From: an uncultured Synechococcus sp.
GTDB lineage: Bacteria; Cyanobacteriota; Cyanobacteriia; Phormidesmidales; Phormidesmidaceae
Assembly (NCBI GenBank): GCA_937911865.1
Contig: CALDSK010000129.1
Span: forward strand, 1-43,187
Direction: 5' to 3'
DNA length: 43,187 bases
Below the pieces are notes generated by a model. It did no database searches and was not told the DNA's origin. It saw only the letters and a list, made by a program, of their open reading frames with translations. Shown piece by piece: positions 32,196-40,789 of the stretch. The first letter of the stretch is position 1; the number at the start of each line of letters is the position of its first letter. Both the position numbers and the translations under genes were made by a program.

Positions 32196-33728
32196 ATGGG
32201 TCTACCTTGGTACCGAGTACATACAGTTGTTCTGAATGATCCAGGCCGACTGATTTCTGTACACCTAATGCATACGGCACTTGTGGCAGGCTGGGCTGGT
32301 TCCATGGCGCTGTTCGAGCTGTCTACTTTCGATCCGAGCGATCCTGTTCTCAATCCCATGTGGCGGCAGGGCATGTTTGTGCTTCCCTTCATGACGCGTT
32401 TGGGCGTAACAGGGTCCTGGGGTGGCTGGGATGTGACTGGTGCAACCGGTGTTAGCCCTGGCTTTTGGTCTTTTGAAGGCGTTGCGATCGCGCACATTAT
32501 CTTGTCTGGTCTGTTGTTCCTAGCGGCTGTATGGCACTGGGTTTACTGGGATTTGGAACTCTTCCGCGATCCCCGTACAGGTGAGCCTGCACTAGACTTG
32601 CCCAAGATGTTCGGCATTCATCTATTTCTATCTGGGTTGCTGTGCTTCGGGTTCGGAGCGTTTCATCTCACAGGTCTCTGGGGACCTGGTATGTGGGTCT
32701 CTGACCCTTACGGTCTAACGGGCCACGTTCAAGGCGTCGCGCCTGAATGGGGACCGGCGGGCTTCAACCCGTTTAACGCGGGTGGTGTTGTTGCTCACCA
32801 TATTGCTGCCGGCATTGTCGGTATTGTGGCGGGTTTGTTTCACCTCACGGTTCGTCCACCTCAGCGTCTGTACAAGGCGCTACGTATGGGTAACATCGAA
32901 ACCGTACTCTCTAGCTCAATTGCGGCTGTGTTCTTTGCCGCGTTTATCGTAGCGGGCACCATGTGGTACGGTTCTGCGACCACGCCGATCGAGCTGTTTG
33001 GACCTACTCGCTATCAGTGGGACAGCAGCTATTTTGCCGATGAAATCGATCGTCGTGCTCAGCGCTCAATTGCTGGTGGAGCTTCTGAAGAAGAGGCTTA
33101 CGAAGCTATTCCTGAGAAGCTGGCCTTTTACGACTACGTCGGTAACAGCCCGGCAAAAGGTGGTTTGTTCCGTGTAGGGCCTATGGACTCTGGTGACGGT
33201 ATTGCTACCACTTGGCTAGGGCATCCTGTCTTCCACGATGGCGATGGCCGTGAGCTTAACGTTCGCCGCTTGCCTAACTTCTTTGAGACCTTCCCTGTGG
33301 TCCTGGTTGATAAAGACAACGTTCTGCGCGCTGACATTCCATTCCGTCGGGCCGAATCGAAGTACAGCTTCGAGCAAACGGGCGTTGTGGTTGACTTTTA
33401 CGGCGGTGAGTTAGACGGTCAGCACATCACAGACCCTGCGGCTGTGAAGCGCTATGCCCGTAAAGCCCAGCTGGGTGAACCTTTTGAGTTTGACCGTAAG
33501 ACACTAGATTCTGACGGTGTATTCCGCTCTAGTCCTCGTGGTTGGTTTACATATGGCCACGCTGTCTTTGCGCTACTGTTCTTCTTTGGTCACATTTGGC
33601 ACGGCTCTCGTACGCTCTTTAGAGATGTATTTGCTGGCGTTGACCCTGACCTATCGCCTGAGCAGGTGGAGTGGGGTTACTTCCAGAAAGTGGGTGACTT
33701 CTCAACGAAGGCTGCTAACAAAGGTTAG
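32196..33728 (+). CDS. psbB: Photosystem II CP47 chlorophyll apoprotein
   Basis: The 510-residue product is CP47: the N-terminus [19 protein letters not shown], six membrane helices with the chlorophyll-binding His residues ([64 protein letters not shown]), and the large lumenal loop between helices 5 and 6 (about residues 258-450). It gathers light energy into the PSII core. psbT follows 142 bp downstream with a hairpin in between, the usual psbB-psbT order. Confidence 0.99.
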   Translation: MGLPWYRVHTVVLNDPGRLISVHLMHTALVAGWAGSMALFELSTFDPSDPVLNPMWRQGMFVLPFMTRLGVTGSWGGWDVTGATGVSPGFWSFEGVAIAHIILSGLLFLAAVWHWVYWDLELFRDPRTGEPALDLPKMFGIHLFLSGLLCFGFGAFHLTGLWGPGMWVSDPYGLTGHVQGVAPEWGPAGFNPFNAGGVVAHHIAAGIVGIVAGLFHLTVRPPQRLYKALRMGNIETVLSSSIAAVFFAAFIVAGTMWYGSATTPIELFGPTRYQWDSSYFADEIDRRAQRSIAGGASEEEAYEAIPEKLAFYDYVGNSPAKGGLFRVGPMDSGDGIATTWLGHPVFHDGDGRELNVRRLPNFFETFPVVLVDKDNVLRADIPFRRAESKYSFEQTGVVVDFYGGELDGQHITDPAAVKRYARKAQLGEPFEFDRKTLDSDGVFRSSPRGWFTYGHAVFALLFFFGHIWHGSRTLFRDVFAGVDPDLSPEQVEWGYFQKVGDFSTKAANKG

Positions 33729-33736
33729 AAATCACC

Positions 33737-33773
33737 GAAGGTTGATGAAGCTCAGGCGGTTTCATCAACTTTC
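33737..33773 (+). other. Hairpin between psbB and psbT
   Basis: GAAGGTTGATGAA (33737-33749) pairs with TTCATCAACTTTC (33761-33773), with one G-T pair and an 11-nt loop. No T run follows, so it more likely protects or processes the psbB end than stops transcription. Confidence 0.6.
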
Positions 33774-33870
33774 GGGTTTCGATTGCCCGCTTTGAATGCT
33801 TCAGAAGATACTTCAGAAAGTCTATGGATTTGATAGACTTTAGACACGTCGTTATTCACTGGGATAAACC

Positions 33871-33969
33871 ATGGAAGCTGTTGCTTACATTTTGATTTTC
33901 GCGCTTATCATCGGTACATTGTTCTTTGCAATCGCATTCCGCGAGCCACCCAAAATTACTAAGGACTAA
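33871..33969 (+). CDS. psbT: Photosystem II reaction centre protein T
   Basis: This 32-residue one-helix protein was read directly: MEAVAYILIFALIIGTLFFA, IAFREPPKITKD. The MEA-AYI-I-AL-IGT-FFAI-FREPP-I pattern is that of PsbT, which stabilises the PSII dimer and the QA site. It follows psbB, and a terminator lies 75 bp downstream. Confidence 0.98.
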   Translation: MEAVAYILIFALIIGTLFFAIAFREPPKITKD

Positions 33970-34042
33970 ATAGCGGTGAAATGGGCAGTGAATTAGATAG
34001 CGGTTGGTGATTATTCGCCCGCTCACTGTCTCTATCCGTAAG

Positions 34043-34092
34043 AGCTAGGGCTTGATTTTTCTCTGTTTGGGGGAGTCGAGCCCTAGCTTTTT
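34043..34092 (+). terminator. Terminator after psbB-psbT
   Basis: AGCTAGGGCT (34043-34052) pairs with AGCCCTAGCT (34079-34088) and is followed directly by a short T run. The loop is 26 nt. Confidence 0.8.
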
Positions 34093-34216
34093 AATTGACA
34101 AATTGTTTTGCCGATTTTTTGCCAATCGTTTCGGCAGTGTCGTTTTGACGTAACGTTGCCATAGGGAACGCTTTAATCGCACCCGTTCGAAATTGGCCTT
34201 TTGGAGGCCCCGCCCG

Positions 34217-34813
34217 ATGCAATGTCCATTTTGCCAGCATCCTAATAATCGAGTTTTAGAATCGCGATCGGCAGAGAGCGATCGCAGCATTCGCCGTCGC
34301 CGAGAGTGTCTAGAGTGCGAGCGGCGCTTTACAACCTACGAGCGCATTGAGTACGTGCCGGTCACCGTTATAAAAAGAGAAGGCGATCGCGAATCTTTTG
34401 ATCGATCCAAGCTATTACGCGGCATCGTTACCGCCTGTGAGAAAACAGGCGTTAGTGCCCGCACCATAGAGATGATGGTAGACGAGATAGAAGCTGAGCT
34501 TCAGCAGCAGGCGATCAGAGAAGTCACCAGCGAAGAAATCGGCGAGCACGTTCTACGTCGCCTGCGGCAAATTAGCGAAGTCGCCTACGTTCGTTTTGCC
34601 TCAGTCTATCGCCAGTTTCAGGGCATTCGAGATTTTACAGAAGCCCTTAGCCACCTCAAAGACGGTGGTGACATCACCTCTGAGCAGCACCGCACTACAG
34701 AGCAAATAATCTCCTCTGCGCAGCCAGAATCCACACCTTCAGAGAGTGAATCGCCCGTGAGATTACCGAAAGGAAAAGCAGAAGATAGAATCGCCTCTTC
34801 GCTGAAGGTATAG
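34217..34813 (+). CDS. nrdR: Transcriptional repressor NrdR
   Basis: NrdR senses ATP/dATP and represses ribonucleotide reductase genes. The N-terminal zinc ribbon has C3-x2-C6 and C31-x2-C34 ([26 protein letters not shown]), and an ATP-cone domain follows ([27 protein letters not shown], then [20 protein letters not shown]). After about residue 145 there is a Ser/Pro/Glu-rich tail of 50 residues, longer than in enterobacterial NrdR. The ATG at 34217 with GGAGG 10 bp upstream is clearly the start; an upstream in-frame ATG at 34193 is not needed. No nrd gene is in the window. Confidence 0.97.
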   Translation: MQCPFCQHPNNRVLESRSAESDRSIRRRRECLECERRFTTYERIEYVPVTVIKREGDRESFDRSKLLRGIVTACEKTGVSARTIEMMVDEIEAELQQQAIREVTSEEIGEHVLRRLRQISEVAYVRFASVYRQFQGIRDFTEALSHLKDGGDITSEQHRTTEQIISSAQPESTPSESESPVRLPKGKAEDRIASSLKV

Positions 34814-34872
34814 CGGTTGCAGGCCATATTCAAATTCAGCTGGTGAATCCGACCGGTGAATTCAACTAGGAC

Positions 34873-34901
34873 TTGACAAAATATAGGGTGACTTTTATAT
34901 C
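34873..34901 (+). promoter_or_regulatory. Likely rpsA promoter
   Basis: TTGACA (34873-34878) and TATATC (34896-34901) stand 17 bp apart, predicting a start near 34908 and an rpsA leader of about 180 nt. Confidence 0.55.
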
Positions 34902-34942
34902 CATTTGTGGCGTACAATGGATACTCTTGTGATAGGAACCTC

Positions 34943-34961
34943 AAAGGCTGCCGAAGCCTTT
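34943..34961 (+). other. Hairpin in the rpsA leader
   Basis: AAAGGCT (34943-34949) pairs with AGCCTTT (34955-34961) around GCCGA. It could be a site for autoregulation or a weak attenuator in the long rpsA leader. Confidence 0.45.
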
Positions 34962-35086
34962 TCTAACTGAAAACTTTAGTAAGATTGATAAGTGGTTCGT
35001 TTGTTCTGCTCACCTAACATTTAGGCAGCACCCACGGCCACGAGGTGTTCACTCGTTCACGGAGAAAACTGTAGGAAACATCAAGC

Positions 35087-36076
35087 ATGGCCAACCCGGA
35101 TACTCAAAACACTGACATTGGTTTTACTCATGAGGATTTTGCGGCACTCTTAGACCAATACGATTACAATTTCAACCCTGGCGATATTGTGCCTGGCACA
35201 GTATTTAGCATCGAACCTCGGGGCGCACTAATCGATATTGGCGCTAAAACTGCTGCTTATCTCCCTATTCAGGAGATGTCTATCAACCGGGTTGAAGGCG
35301 CTGAAGAGGTTTTGCAGTCTAACGAAACCCGTGAGTTCTTTATCCTCACCGATGACAACGAAGATGGTCAGCTAACGCTGTCTATTCGCAGAATTGAGTA
35401 CATGCGCGCCTGGGAGCGTGTTCGTCAGCTTCAGCAGGAAGACGCGACCGTACGTTCTATCGTATTTGCGACTAACCGGGGTGGCGCACTGGTTCGTATA
35501 GAAGGCTTGCGGGGATTCATTCCTGGCTCTCACATCAGCACTCGCAAGCCGAAAGAGGACTTGGTCGGTGAAGAGCTTCCCCTGAAGTTTTTGGAAGTTG
35601 ACGAGGAGCGTAACCGTCTAGTTCTGAGCCATCGCCGAGCCCTGGTTGAGCGCAAGATGAACGGCTTGCAAGTCAGCGAGGTGGTCATTGGGACAGTCCG
35701 CGGTCTGAAGCCATACGGTGCGTTTATCGATATTGGTGGTGTGAGCGGTCTGCTGCACATCTCTGAAATTTCTCACGATCACATTGACACACCGAATTCG
35801 GTTCTTAATGTGAACGACGAAATCAAAGTCATGATTATTGACCTTGACGCTGAGCGTGGCCGGATTTCTCTGTCCACTAAGCAGCTTGAGCCTGAGCCAG
35901 GCGACATGGTGAAAAATCCTGAGCTAGTTTACGAAAAGGCTGATGAGATGGCCGAACGCTATCGCGAGCAGCTAAGACAGAAGGCCTTAGGTGAAGCTGG
36001 CGGTGGTGAAGGCATGATAGATTCATCCGAAGAAAGCTTTGCTAGCGAAGAACCTGAAATGGCGACGGTAGAGTAA
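35087..36076 (+). CDS. rpsA: 30S ribosomal protein S1 (short cyanobacterial form)
   Basis: The 329-residue product has three S1 RNA-binding domains: residues 25-100 (NPGDIVPGTVFSIEPRGALI), 115-180 (VRSIVFATNRGGALVRIEGL) and 195-265 (VSEVVIGTVRGLKPYGAFID), each ending in the typical LS.R/LSTK strand. Enterobacterial S1 has six domains, so this is the short type usual in cyanobacteria and plastids. It binds mRNA for translation initiation. The leader is long and has a possible hairpin. A strong terminator follows. Confidence 0.98.
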   Translation: MANPDTQNTDIGFTHEDFAALLDQYDYNFNPGDIVPGTVFSIEPRGALIDIGAKTAAYLPIQEMSINRVEGAEEVLQSNETREFFILTDDNEDGQLTLSIRRIEYMRAWERVRQLQQEDATVRSIVFATNRGGALVRIEGLRGFIPGSHISTRKPKEDLVGEELPLKFLEVDEERNRLVLSHRRALVERKMNGLQVSEVVIGTVRGLKPYGAFIDIGGVSGLLHISEISHDHIDTPNSVLNVNDEIKVMIIDLDAERGRISLSTKQLEPEPGDMVKNPELVYEKADEMAERYREQLRQKALGEAGGGEGMIDSSEESFASEEPEMATVE

Positions 36077-36161
36077 CGATTGAAAGCTCAACAGCTTTGA
36101 GACTCAACAGCTGGTAGCACCTGGTAAAACATAGTTAAAACCGCTACCGGTTGAAGCACGT

Positions 36162-36205
36162 GTAAAAAGGGAAAAGCCTGACAGGCTTTTCCCTTTTTAC
36201 TTTTT
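36162..36205 (+). terminator. Strong terminator after rpsA
   Basis: GTAAAAAGGGAAAAGCCTG (36162-36180) and CAGGCTTTTCCCTTTTTAC (36182-36200) form a near-continuous 17-bp or longer stem with a minimal loop, then T residues follow. Confidence 0.93.
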
Positions 36206-36271
36206 ACGTTCTCAATTTTCCTTGCACTGTCATTTCTAGACCTTCTTATATTTTTATCACTTTGCTGCAAT

Positions 36272-37036
36272 ATGGCGACGATTGCTTGTCAGGGTAAGAC
36301 GATTCGCTCAGTTAGAGCGGTTTTGTTCGATAAGGATGGCACTCTGGCGAATGTAGAGAGCTACCTGACTAAATTAGGTTTTGAGCGATCGCGCTTAGTC
36401 GCAGATCAGCTGAGTACCGACCGCCCAGAGGCTCAGCGTCTATCGGTCGAATCTTCTGTCTTAGCGGCTTTTGGTCTATCCGCTGAGGCGCTAGACCCCG
36501 CAGGATTACTTGCAGTAGGCAGCCGCTACGATAATGAAATTGCGGCCGCGGCTTGCTTGGCCACCGCCGGACAAGGTTGGATAGAGGCCGTATCGGCCAC
36601 CAAACTGGCCTTTACCGCTGCCGAAAGCCTGGTCGCCCCCAAAGTTGAACATACCCCGCTGTTGCCTAACGTAAAAGCGCTGCTCCATCGGCTACAGGCG
36701 GTTGGCCTCAAGATAGGTGTTGTTTCTTCTGATAGCCAGGTAGAAGTAGAAGCCTTTGTCAATCGCTATGAGCTGTCTGAAGTCATCTGGTACTGCGGCT
36801 TTTCTGTTGATACGCTACCCAAAACCGATCCGAATTTTCTTCAGTTTGCCTGCGACGCGCTATCCGCTGTGCCCTCTGAAACCTTAGTAATCGGTGATTC
36901 AGCCGCTGATTATGCACTAGCCAACCAAGGTGCAGCCGGATTCCTTGGAATGACCGGCGGCTGGCGGGCCCCTGTCAGGTTCGCGGCACCTATCGTTACA
37001 TTTTTCGACCTAATTCAGGTTGAAGCTTTCCATTAA
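36272..37036 (+). CDS. HAD-family phosphatase (Gph-like)
   Basis: This 254-residue HAD hydrolase has the nucleophile motif VLFDKDGTLA (D20 and D22), motif II in GVVSSDSQ, the Lys in LPKTDPNFL and motif IV VIGDSAADYALA. A helical cap (residues 30-120) fits phosphoglycolate-phosphatase-like enzymes. The substrate is not sure: phosphoglycolate or another small phosphate ester. It stands alone between rpsA and metK. Start ATG at 36272. Confidence 0.88.
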   Translation: MATIACQGKTIRSVRAVLFDKDGTLANVESYLTKLGFERSRLVADQLSTDRPEAQRLSVESSVLAAFGLSAEALDPAGLLAVGSRYDNEIAAAACLATAGQGWIEAVSATKLAFTAAESLVAPKVEHTPLLPNVKALLHRLQAVGLKIGVVSSDSQVEVEAFVNRYELSEVIWYCGFSVDTLPKTDPNFLQFACDALSAVPSETLVIGDSAADYALANQGAAGFLGMTGGWRAPVRFAAPIVTFFDLIQVEAFH

Positions 37037-37359
37037 AAGCCCATTAGCGCTTTCGATGGGTGATTGTGTCACCCTCATAGATACTGAGTATGCATATATT
37101 TTGATATGAGAACTAACATGGCAATACGGGTTTGCCAAAGGCCCTAACCCTATTGGCCTTGGGACTATCTGCAATAGACCTATTTGACGATGAGTCTATT
37201 GATGCCCTATTGATACCTTGAGTGCTCCCTATTGATACCTTGAGTGCTATCGAAAACAGCTCAAAGCTATCATCTATGCGTAGCTACTCATCGTTAGTGA
37301 TCCGTTTATTCATTGTCGACTGATTGAAGTGTTGAATTCAGATCAAGGAGATTTGGCTA
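37037..37359. other. Leader/intergenic region before metK, 323 bp, with a 22-bp tandem repeat
   Basis: No gene is visible. A perfect 22-bp tandem repeat (unit begins CCCTATTGATACC, ends GAGTGCT) spans 37205-37248. I looked for the conserved core of SAM-I riboswitches and did not find it. A ribosome site AAGGAG (37345-37350) lies 9 bp before the metK TTG. Confidence 0.7.
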
Positions 37360-38622
37360 TTGTCTCGTCGCTACCTGTTTACGTCGGAGTCGGTCACAGA
37401 GGGACATCCTGACAAAATTTGTGACCAAATTTCAGACACCATTTTGGATACTGTTCTGGCATTAGATCCTGCCAGTCGAGTTGCGGCTGAAGTTGTTGTG
37501 AATACAGGCCTGGTGATTGTAACGGGCGAAATTTCTTCTACAGCTACGGCTAACTTTGTAAAAGTTGTCCGCGAGAAGATTGCTGAAATTGGTTATACCA
37601 ATCCTAAGAACAACGGTTTTTCAGCAGATAGCTGTTCAGTACTGATCGCGTTAGATGAGCAGTCAGCAGATATTGCTCAAGGCGTCGATCAGGCGCAGGA
37701 AACTCGTGAGCAAACGAGCGACGAGCGTTGGGACGCCATCGGTGCGGGCGACCAGGGGATTATGTTTGGCTTTGCCTGCAATGAGACCCCTGAAATGATG
37801 CCGCTGCCAATTTGCTTGGCGCATCGAATCTCCCGTGAGCTGGCCGCTGTGAGAAAAAGTGGTCAGCTCAACTACCTGGGCCCGGATGGGAAAACGCAGG
37901 TAACCGTAGAGTATGAAGACGGTAGGCCAGTTGGCATTGACACGATTCTGGTATCTACTCAGCACACGGAAACCATCGGTGAGCTAAGCAATAACGAGGA
38001 CGTACAGGCGAAAATCAAAGAGGACTTGTGGAAAGCCGTCGTGCTGCCCGTTTTCTCTGGCCTAGAGGTTCAGCCCACCAACACCACTCGCTTTCTGGTG
38101 AATCCAACCGGGAAATTTGTGATTGGCGGCCCTCAAGGCGATTCGGGACTGACGGGCCGTAAGATTATTGTCGATACTTACGGCGGCTATTCTCGCCACG
38201 GCGGTGGTGCCTTCTCTGGAAAGGATCCAACAAAAGTCGATCGCAGCGCGGCCTATGCCTGTCGCTATGTCGCTAAAAATATTGTGGCCGCAGGACTCGC
38301 AGACAAATGCGAAGTTCAGTTGAGCTACGCCATCGGTGTAGCCCGTCCAACCAGCATCTTTATCGAAACGTTTGGCACGGGCAAAGTGTCGGATGAGGTC
38401 CTACTTTCACTGGTGAATGAGCACTTTGAGCTGCGTCCGGCAGGCATCATTGAAACCTTCAACCTGCGCGGTTTGCCCGCTGAGCGTGATGGACGCTTCT
38501 ATCAGGAGGTTGCTGCCTACGGTCACTTTGGCAGAGAAGACCTAGATTTGCCCTGGGAGAAAACGGACAAGATTGCAGCCTTAAAATCTGCGATTGAAAC
38601 GCCTGCGGCTGTCGGCGTTTAG
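37360..38622 (+). CDS. metK: S-adenosylmethionine synthase
   Basis: Makes S-adenosylmethionine from ATP and methionine. The family motifs are complete: [19 protein letters not shown] (ATP and Mg), [12 protein letters not shown] (methionine-binding hexapeptide GAGDQG), [19 protein letters not shown] (the P-loop-like GGGAFSGKD), and the C-terminal PWEKTD. The start is TTG at 37360 ([11 protein letters not shown]): no ATG or GTG gives a full N-terminus, and AAGGAG stands 9 bp upstream. Rare TTG may set a low initiation rate. The TAG stop is inside an 11-bp tandem duplication (38620-38641). Confidence 0.98.
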   Translation: MSRRYLFTSESVTEGHPDKICDQISDTILDTVLALDPASRVAAEVVVNTGLVIVTGEISSTATANFVKVVREKIAEIGYTNPKNNGFSADSCSVLIALDEQSADIAQGVDQAQETREQTSDERWDAIGAGDQGIMFGFACNETPEMMPLPICLAHRISRELAAVRKSGQLNYLGPDGKTQVTVEYEDGRPVGIDTILVSTQHTETIGELSNNEDVQAKIKEDLWKAVVLPVFSGLEVQPTNTTRFLVNPTGKFVIGGPQGDSGLTGRKIIVDTYGGYSRHGGGAFSGKDPTKVDRSAAYACRYVAKNIVAAGLADKCEVQLSYAIGVARPTSIFIETFGTGKVSDEVLLSLVNEHFELRPAGIIETFNLRGLPAERDGRFYQEVAAYGHFGREDLDLPWEKTDKIAALKSAIETPAAVGV

Positions 38623-38641
38623 CTTATAGCTAGCTTGTAGC
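38620..38641. repeat. 11-bp tandem duplication across the metK stop codon
   Basis: TAGCTTATAGC (38620-38630) is followed by TAGCTTGTAGC (38631-38641), with one mismatch. The first TAG is the metK stop. Confidence 0.85.
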
Positions 38642-38698
38642 TATCTGCCGACTGTCATTGATGCTAAGGTTTAGGCAAGCTATTTATTGAGTTTGCCT

Positions 38699-39121
38699 AT
38701 GCCGCTTTTTTCCCTCTATCGGCCTAAGACGCTGTCTCTAGGCCCTTTGGAATCAGAGATTATTGAAATTCTCTGGCAGCTTGGGCCGACGTCGGCAACG
38801 GCCGTACATCAGCATATTTTGACTGATATCAATCGCGAGCTGACCTATTCATCGGTGTCTACGGTACTCAAGCGCCTGATGAAAAAAGGCTGGGTTGCTT
38901 GCGATCGCAAAAATCGTATTCACATCTGGAAGGTCTTAGTTTCCCAGCGAGAGGCCGAAATTTTGAAAGCCCACGAGCAGCTACATCAGTTCTTAGCAGT
39001 GGGGAGTCCTGATATTGTGGCCGCCTTCGCCGATGAGCTAGACGACGATAGCCTGGCACAAATGGATGCGATCGCTCAAAAAATTCAGGCCGCTCGTCAG
39101 GCAAGGCAGGCGCAGCCATGA
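38699..39121 (+). CDS. BlaI/MecI-family transcriptional repressor
   Basis: This 140-residue winged-helix protein has the BlaI helix-turn-helix (LGPLESEIIEILWQLGPTSA, then ELTYSSVSTVLKRLMKKGWV) and C-terminal dimerisation helix. Relatives repress their own operon until cleaved by a partner metalloprotease. The ATG at 38699 (MPLFSLYRPKTLSLGPLE) fits homologues best; a TTG at 38687 is also open. The stop overlaps the next start in ATGA (39118-39121), so repressor and protease are translationally coupled. Confidence 0.92.
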   Translation: MPLFSLYRPKTLSLGPLESEIIEILWQLGPTSATAVHQHILTDINRELTYSSVSTVLKRLMKKGWVACDRKNRIHIWKVLVSQREAEILKAHEQLHQFLAVGSPDIVAAFADELDDDSLAQMDAIAQKIQAARQARQAQP

Positions 39122-40017
39122 TGCATGTAAACATGATTGGGATAGCGATTGCGGTCGCCCTCTTAATACGTTTGCTCAGTTTTCAAACGCAGCCTGCCAC
39201 CCAGCCTTCTCTTCAAAACTGGCAGCGTCGCTGGGCAAAGGCCCTAAGCGTTTTTGTTGTACCGCCACTGTTTTTGCTGATGACGGCTGTAGCAGTTATC
39301 GTGATGGGCCGTGGCGGTGGTCACGAATGGGGAGGGCAGCTGAGCTATCAGATTTCTGTTGGATTTGTTGCGATCGCCGGCCTACTATGGCTGCACCTGA
39401 GCTGGCAAGCGTTCTCCGCTCAGCGCTCAATCTGTCAGCACCCGGTCAAAACGATTCAGACGGCATTTGGTCCTGTGGTGAGCCACGTCATAAATGTGCC
39501 AGAAGCGTTTAGCGCCCAGGTTGGTTGCTGGCAGCCTGCGCTGGTGATCAGCCAGGGGTTGATGACTCATCTAGACAATGAACACCTGGCCGCCGTATTG
39601 GCCCATGAAGAAGGTCACGCCCACTACCAAGATACGTTTTGGTTTTTCTGGCTCGGCGGCCTGCGTCGTTTAACCTGCTGGCTGCCAGGAACCACTGAGC
39701 TATGGCAAGAGCTGCTATTGCTTAGAGAAATTCGCGCCGACCGCTGGGCTGGACAGCGAGTCGATACGCTGGTGTTAGCGGAGTCGCTTATGAGCGTTGT
39801 CTCAATGCCGCTCAAGTCTTCTGATAGATCTTCAGAGGCCGTGTGGGCAGGGTTTAGCTGTCCGGCTGCGCCCAGTCGTTTGTCTCAACGCGTAGATGCA
39901 CTCCTCGCAAACGATACGGCTGTACCTGAACCGATCAGCAGTCGCCTGATAGAAAGCCATTGGGTTTGTATGGCCTGGAGTTTAACGCCGCTCTTGACGA
40001 TTCCGTTTCATCGCTAG
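39118..40017 (+). CDS. M56-family membrane metalloprotease (BlaR1-like core, no sensor domain)
   Basis: This 299-residue protein has hydrophobic segments at the N-terminus (IGIAIAVALLIRLLSF, ALSVFVVPPLFLLMTAVAVIV, VGFVAIAGLLWLHL) and the zinc-binding motif HEEGH near residue 163 (VLAHEEGHAHYQD); the downstream EIRADRWAG supplies the third ligand. In BlaR1 the protease cleaves BlaI when an extracellular beta-lactam-binding domain is acylated. No such domain is present, so its trigger is unknown. It is coupled to the BlaI-like gene by an ATGA overlap and ends in a 15-bp tandem repeat. Confidence 0.85.
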   Translation: MMHVNMIGIAIAVALLIRLLSFQTQPATQPSLQNWQRRWAKALSVFVVPPLFLLMTAVAVIVMGRGGGHEWGGQLSYQISVGFVAIAGLLWLHLSWQAFSAQRSICQHPVKTIQTAFGPVVSHVINVPEAFSAQVGCWQPALVISQGLMTHLDNEHLAAVLAHEEGHAHYQDTFWFFWLGGLRRLTCWLPGTTELWQELLLLREIRADRWAGQRVDTLVLAESLMSVVSMPLKSSDRSSEAVWAGFSCPAAPSRLSQRVDALLANDTAVPEPISSRLIESHWVCMAWSLTPLLTIPFHR

Positions 40018-40034
40018 TTGTTTCATCGCTAGAT
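40005..40034. repeat. 15-bp tandem duplication across the M56 protease stop codon
   Basis: GTTTCATCGCTAGTT (40005-40019) is followed by GTTTCATCGCTAGAT (40020-40034). The stop TAG (40015-40017) is in the first unit. Confidence 0.93.
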
Positions 40035-40061
40035 ATCATTGAATCAACGTTGAAGTCGCGT

Positions 40062-40106
40062 GAGCTGACTGAGAATGAGCTGACTGAGAGTGAGCTGACT
40101 GAGAAA
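40062..40106. repeat. Three 15-bp tandem units in the M56-DUF1802 spacer
   Basis: GAGCTGACTGAGAAT, GAGCTGACTGAGAGT and GAGCTGACTGAGAAA stand in tandem, 28 bp after the previous repeat. Confidence 0.95.
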
Positions 40107-40150
40107 ATGTGCGGAAGTGGGGCGTTTAGGTGCGCGCAAAGGAGGCTCTC

Positions 40151-40726
40151 ATGCTAATAACAGCTGCCTTAAAAGAGTGGTCTGTCGCAGTTGATGCGCT
40201 GGCGACGGGTGAAACCATACTGCTGCTGCGCAAAGGTGGCATTAAAGAAGACAGAGGCCGCTTTTCCGCTGAATCTGACAGAGTCTTGCTGTTTCCTACC
40301 CTAGAGCATCAAAAGCCAGCGCTGCTAAAACCTCAGTATCAAAGCGCGGTAAAGCCAGTAGACTCTGGCTGGCATCCCCAAACTATTACGCTCAAAGCGT
40401 GGGCTGATATCACTCACGTATTTTTAACGACGGACGCTGAGCAAGTAGAGGCGCTATCGCCGTTTCATATCTGGCAGCCTCAGCTAGCGCAATCGCGCTT
40501 GAAGTGGAAGGCGAAGCAGCCGCTGTACGTTTTGTTGCTAAGAGCCTATCGTCTGCCGCAGCCTGTAGAAATAGCCTGGCAAGAAAGCTACAGCGGCTGC
40601 CGTTCTTGGCTGACTTTAGGCCCAGGTTTGAGCGCAGGAATAGACACTGAAGGAAGTGATTGTGCGATCGCTCAAGCCGATTACCAGGCTCAAGTCACTG
40701 AAATAGAGAAAATTCTATCGACATAG
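40151..40726 (+). CDS. DUF1802-family protein
   Basis: This 191-residue protein matches the DUF1802 family: ITAALKEWSVAVDALATGETILLLRKGGIKE near the start, LLFPTLEHQKPALLKP, WADITHVFLTTDAEQVEALSPFHIW and WKAKQPLYVLLLRAYRLPQPVEI. Function is unknown for the whole family. I chose the ATG at 40151 because GGAGG stands 5 bp upstream; the frame extends to GTG at 40130. The TAG stop abuts a 14-bp tandem array. It may belong to the BlaI/M56 operon, being 133 bp downstream on the same strand. Confidence 0.85.
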   Translation: MLITAALKEWSVAVDALATGETILLLRKGGIKEDRGRFSAESDRVLLFPTLEHQKPALLKPQYQSAVKPVDSGWHPQTITLKAWADITHVFLTTDAEQVEALSPFHIWQPQLAQSRLKWKAKQPLYVLLLRAYRLPQPVEIAWQESYSGCRSWLTLGPGLSAGIDTEGSDCAIAQADYQAQVTEIEKILST

Positions 40727-40780
40727 TTCTAGCGCTATATTTCTAGCACTATATTCCTAGCACTATAGTTCCAGCGCTGT
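40727..40780. repeat. Four 14-bp tandem units after the DUF1802 gene
   Basis: TTCTAGCGCTATAT, TTCTAGCACTATAT, TCCTAGCACTATAG and TTCCAGCGCTGT start directly after the stop codon and end in a T run, so the array may double as a weak terminator. Confidence 0.92.
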
Positions 40781-40789
40781 CTCTTTTTT

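Noticed and set aside
37037..37359. SAM-I riboswitch upstream of metK
   Set aside because: The conserved core of SAM-I could not be found by eye; the region is dominated by a tandem repeat.
40727..40780. Strong terminator after the DUF1802 gene
   Set aside because: The AGCGCT palindromes are too short for a stable stem; only the T run supports termination.
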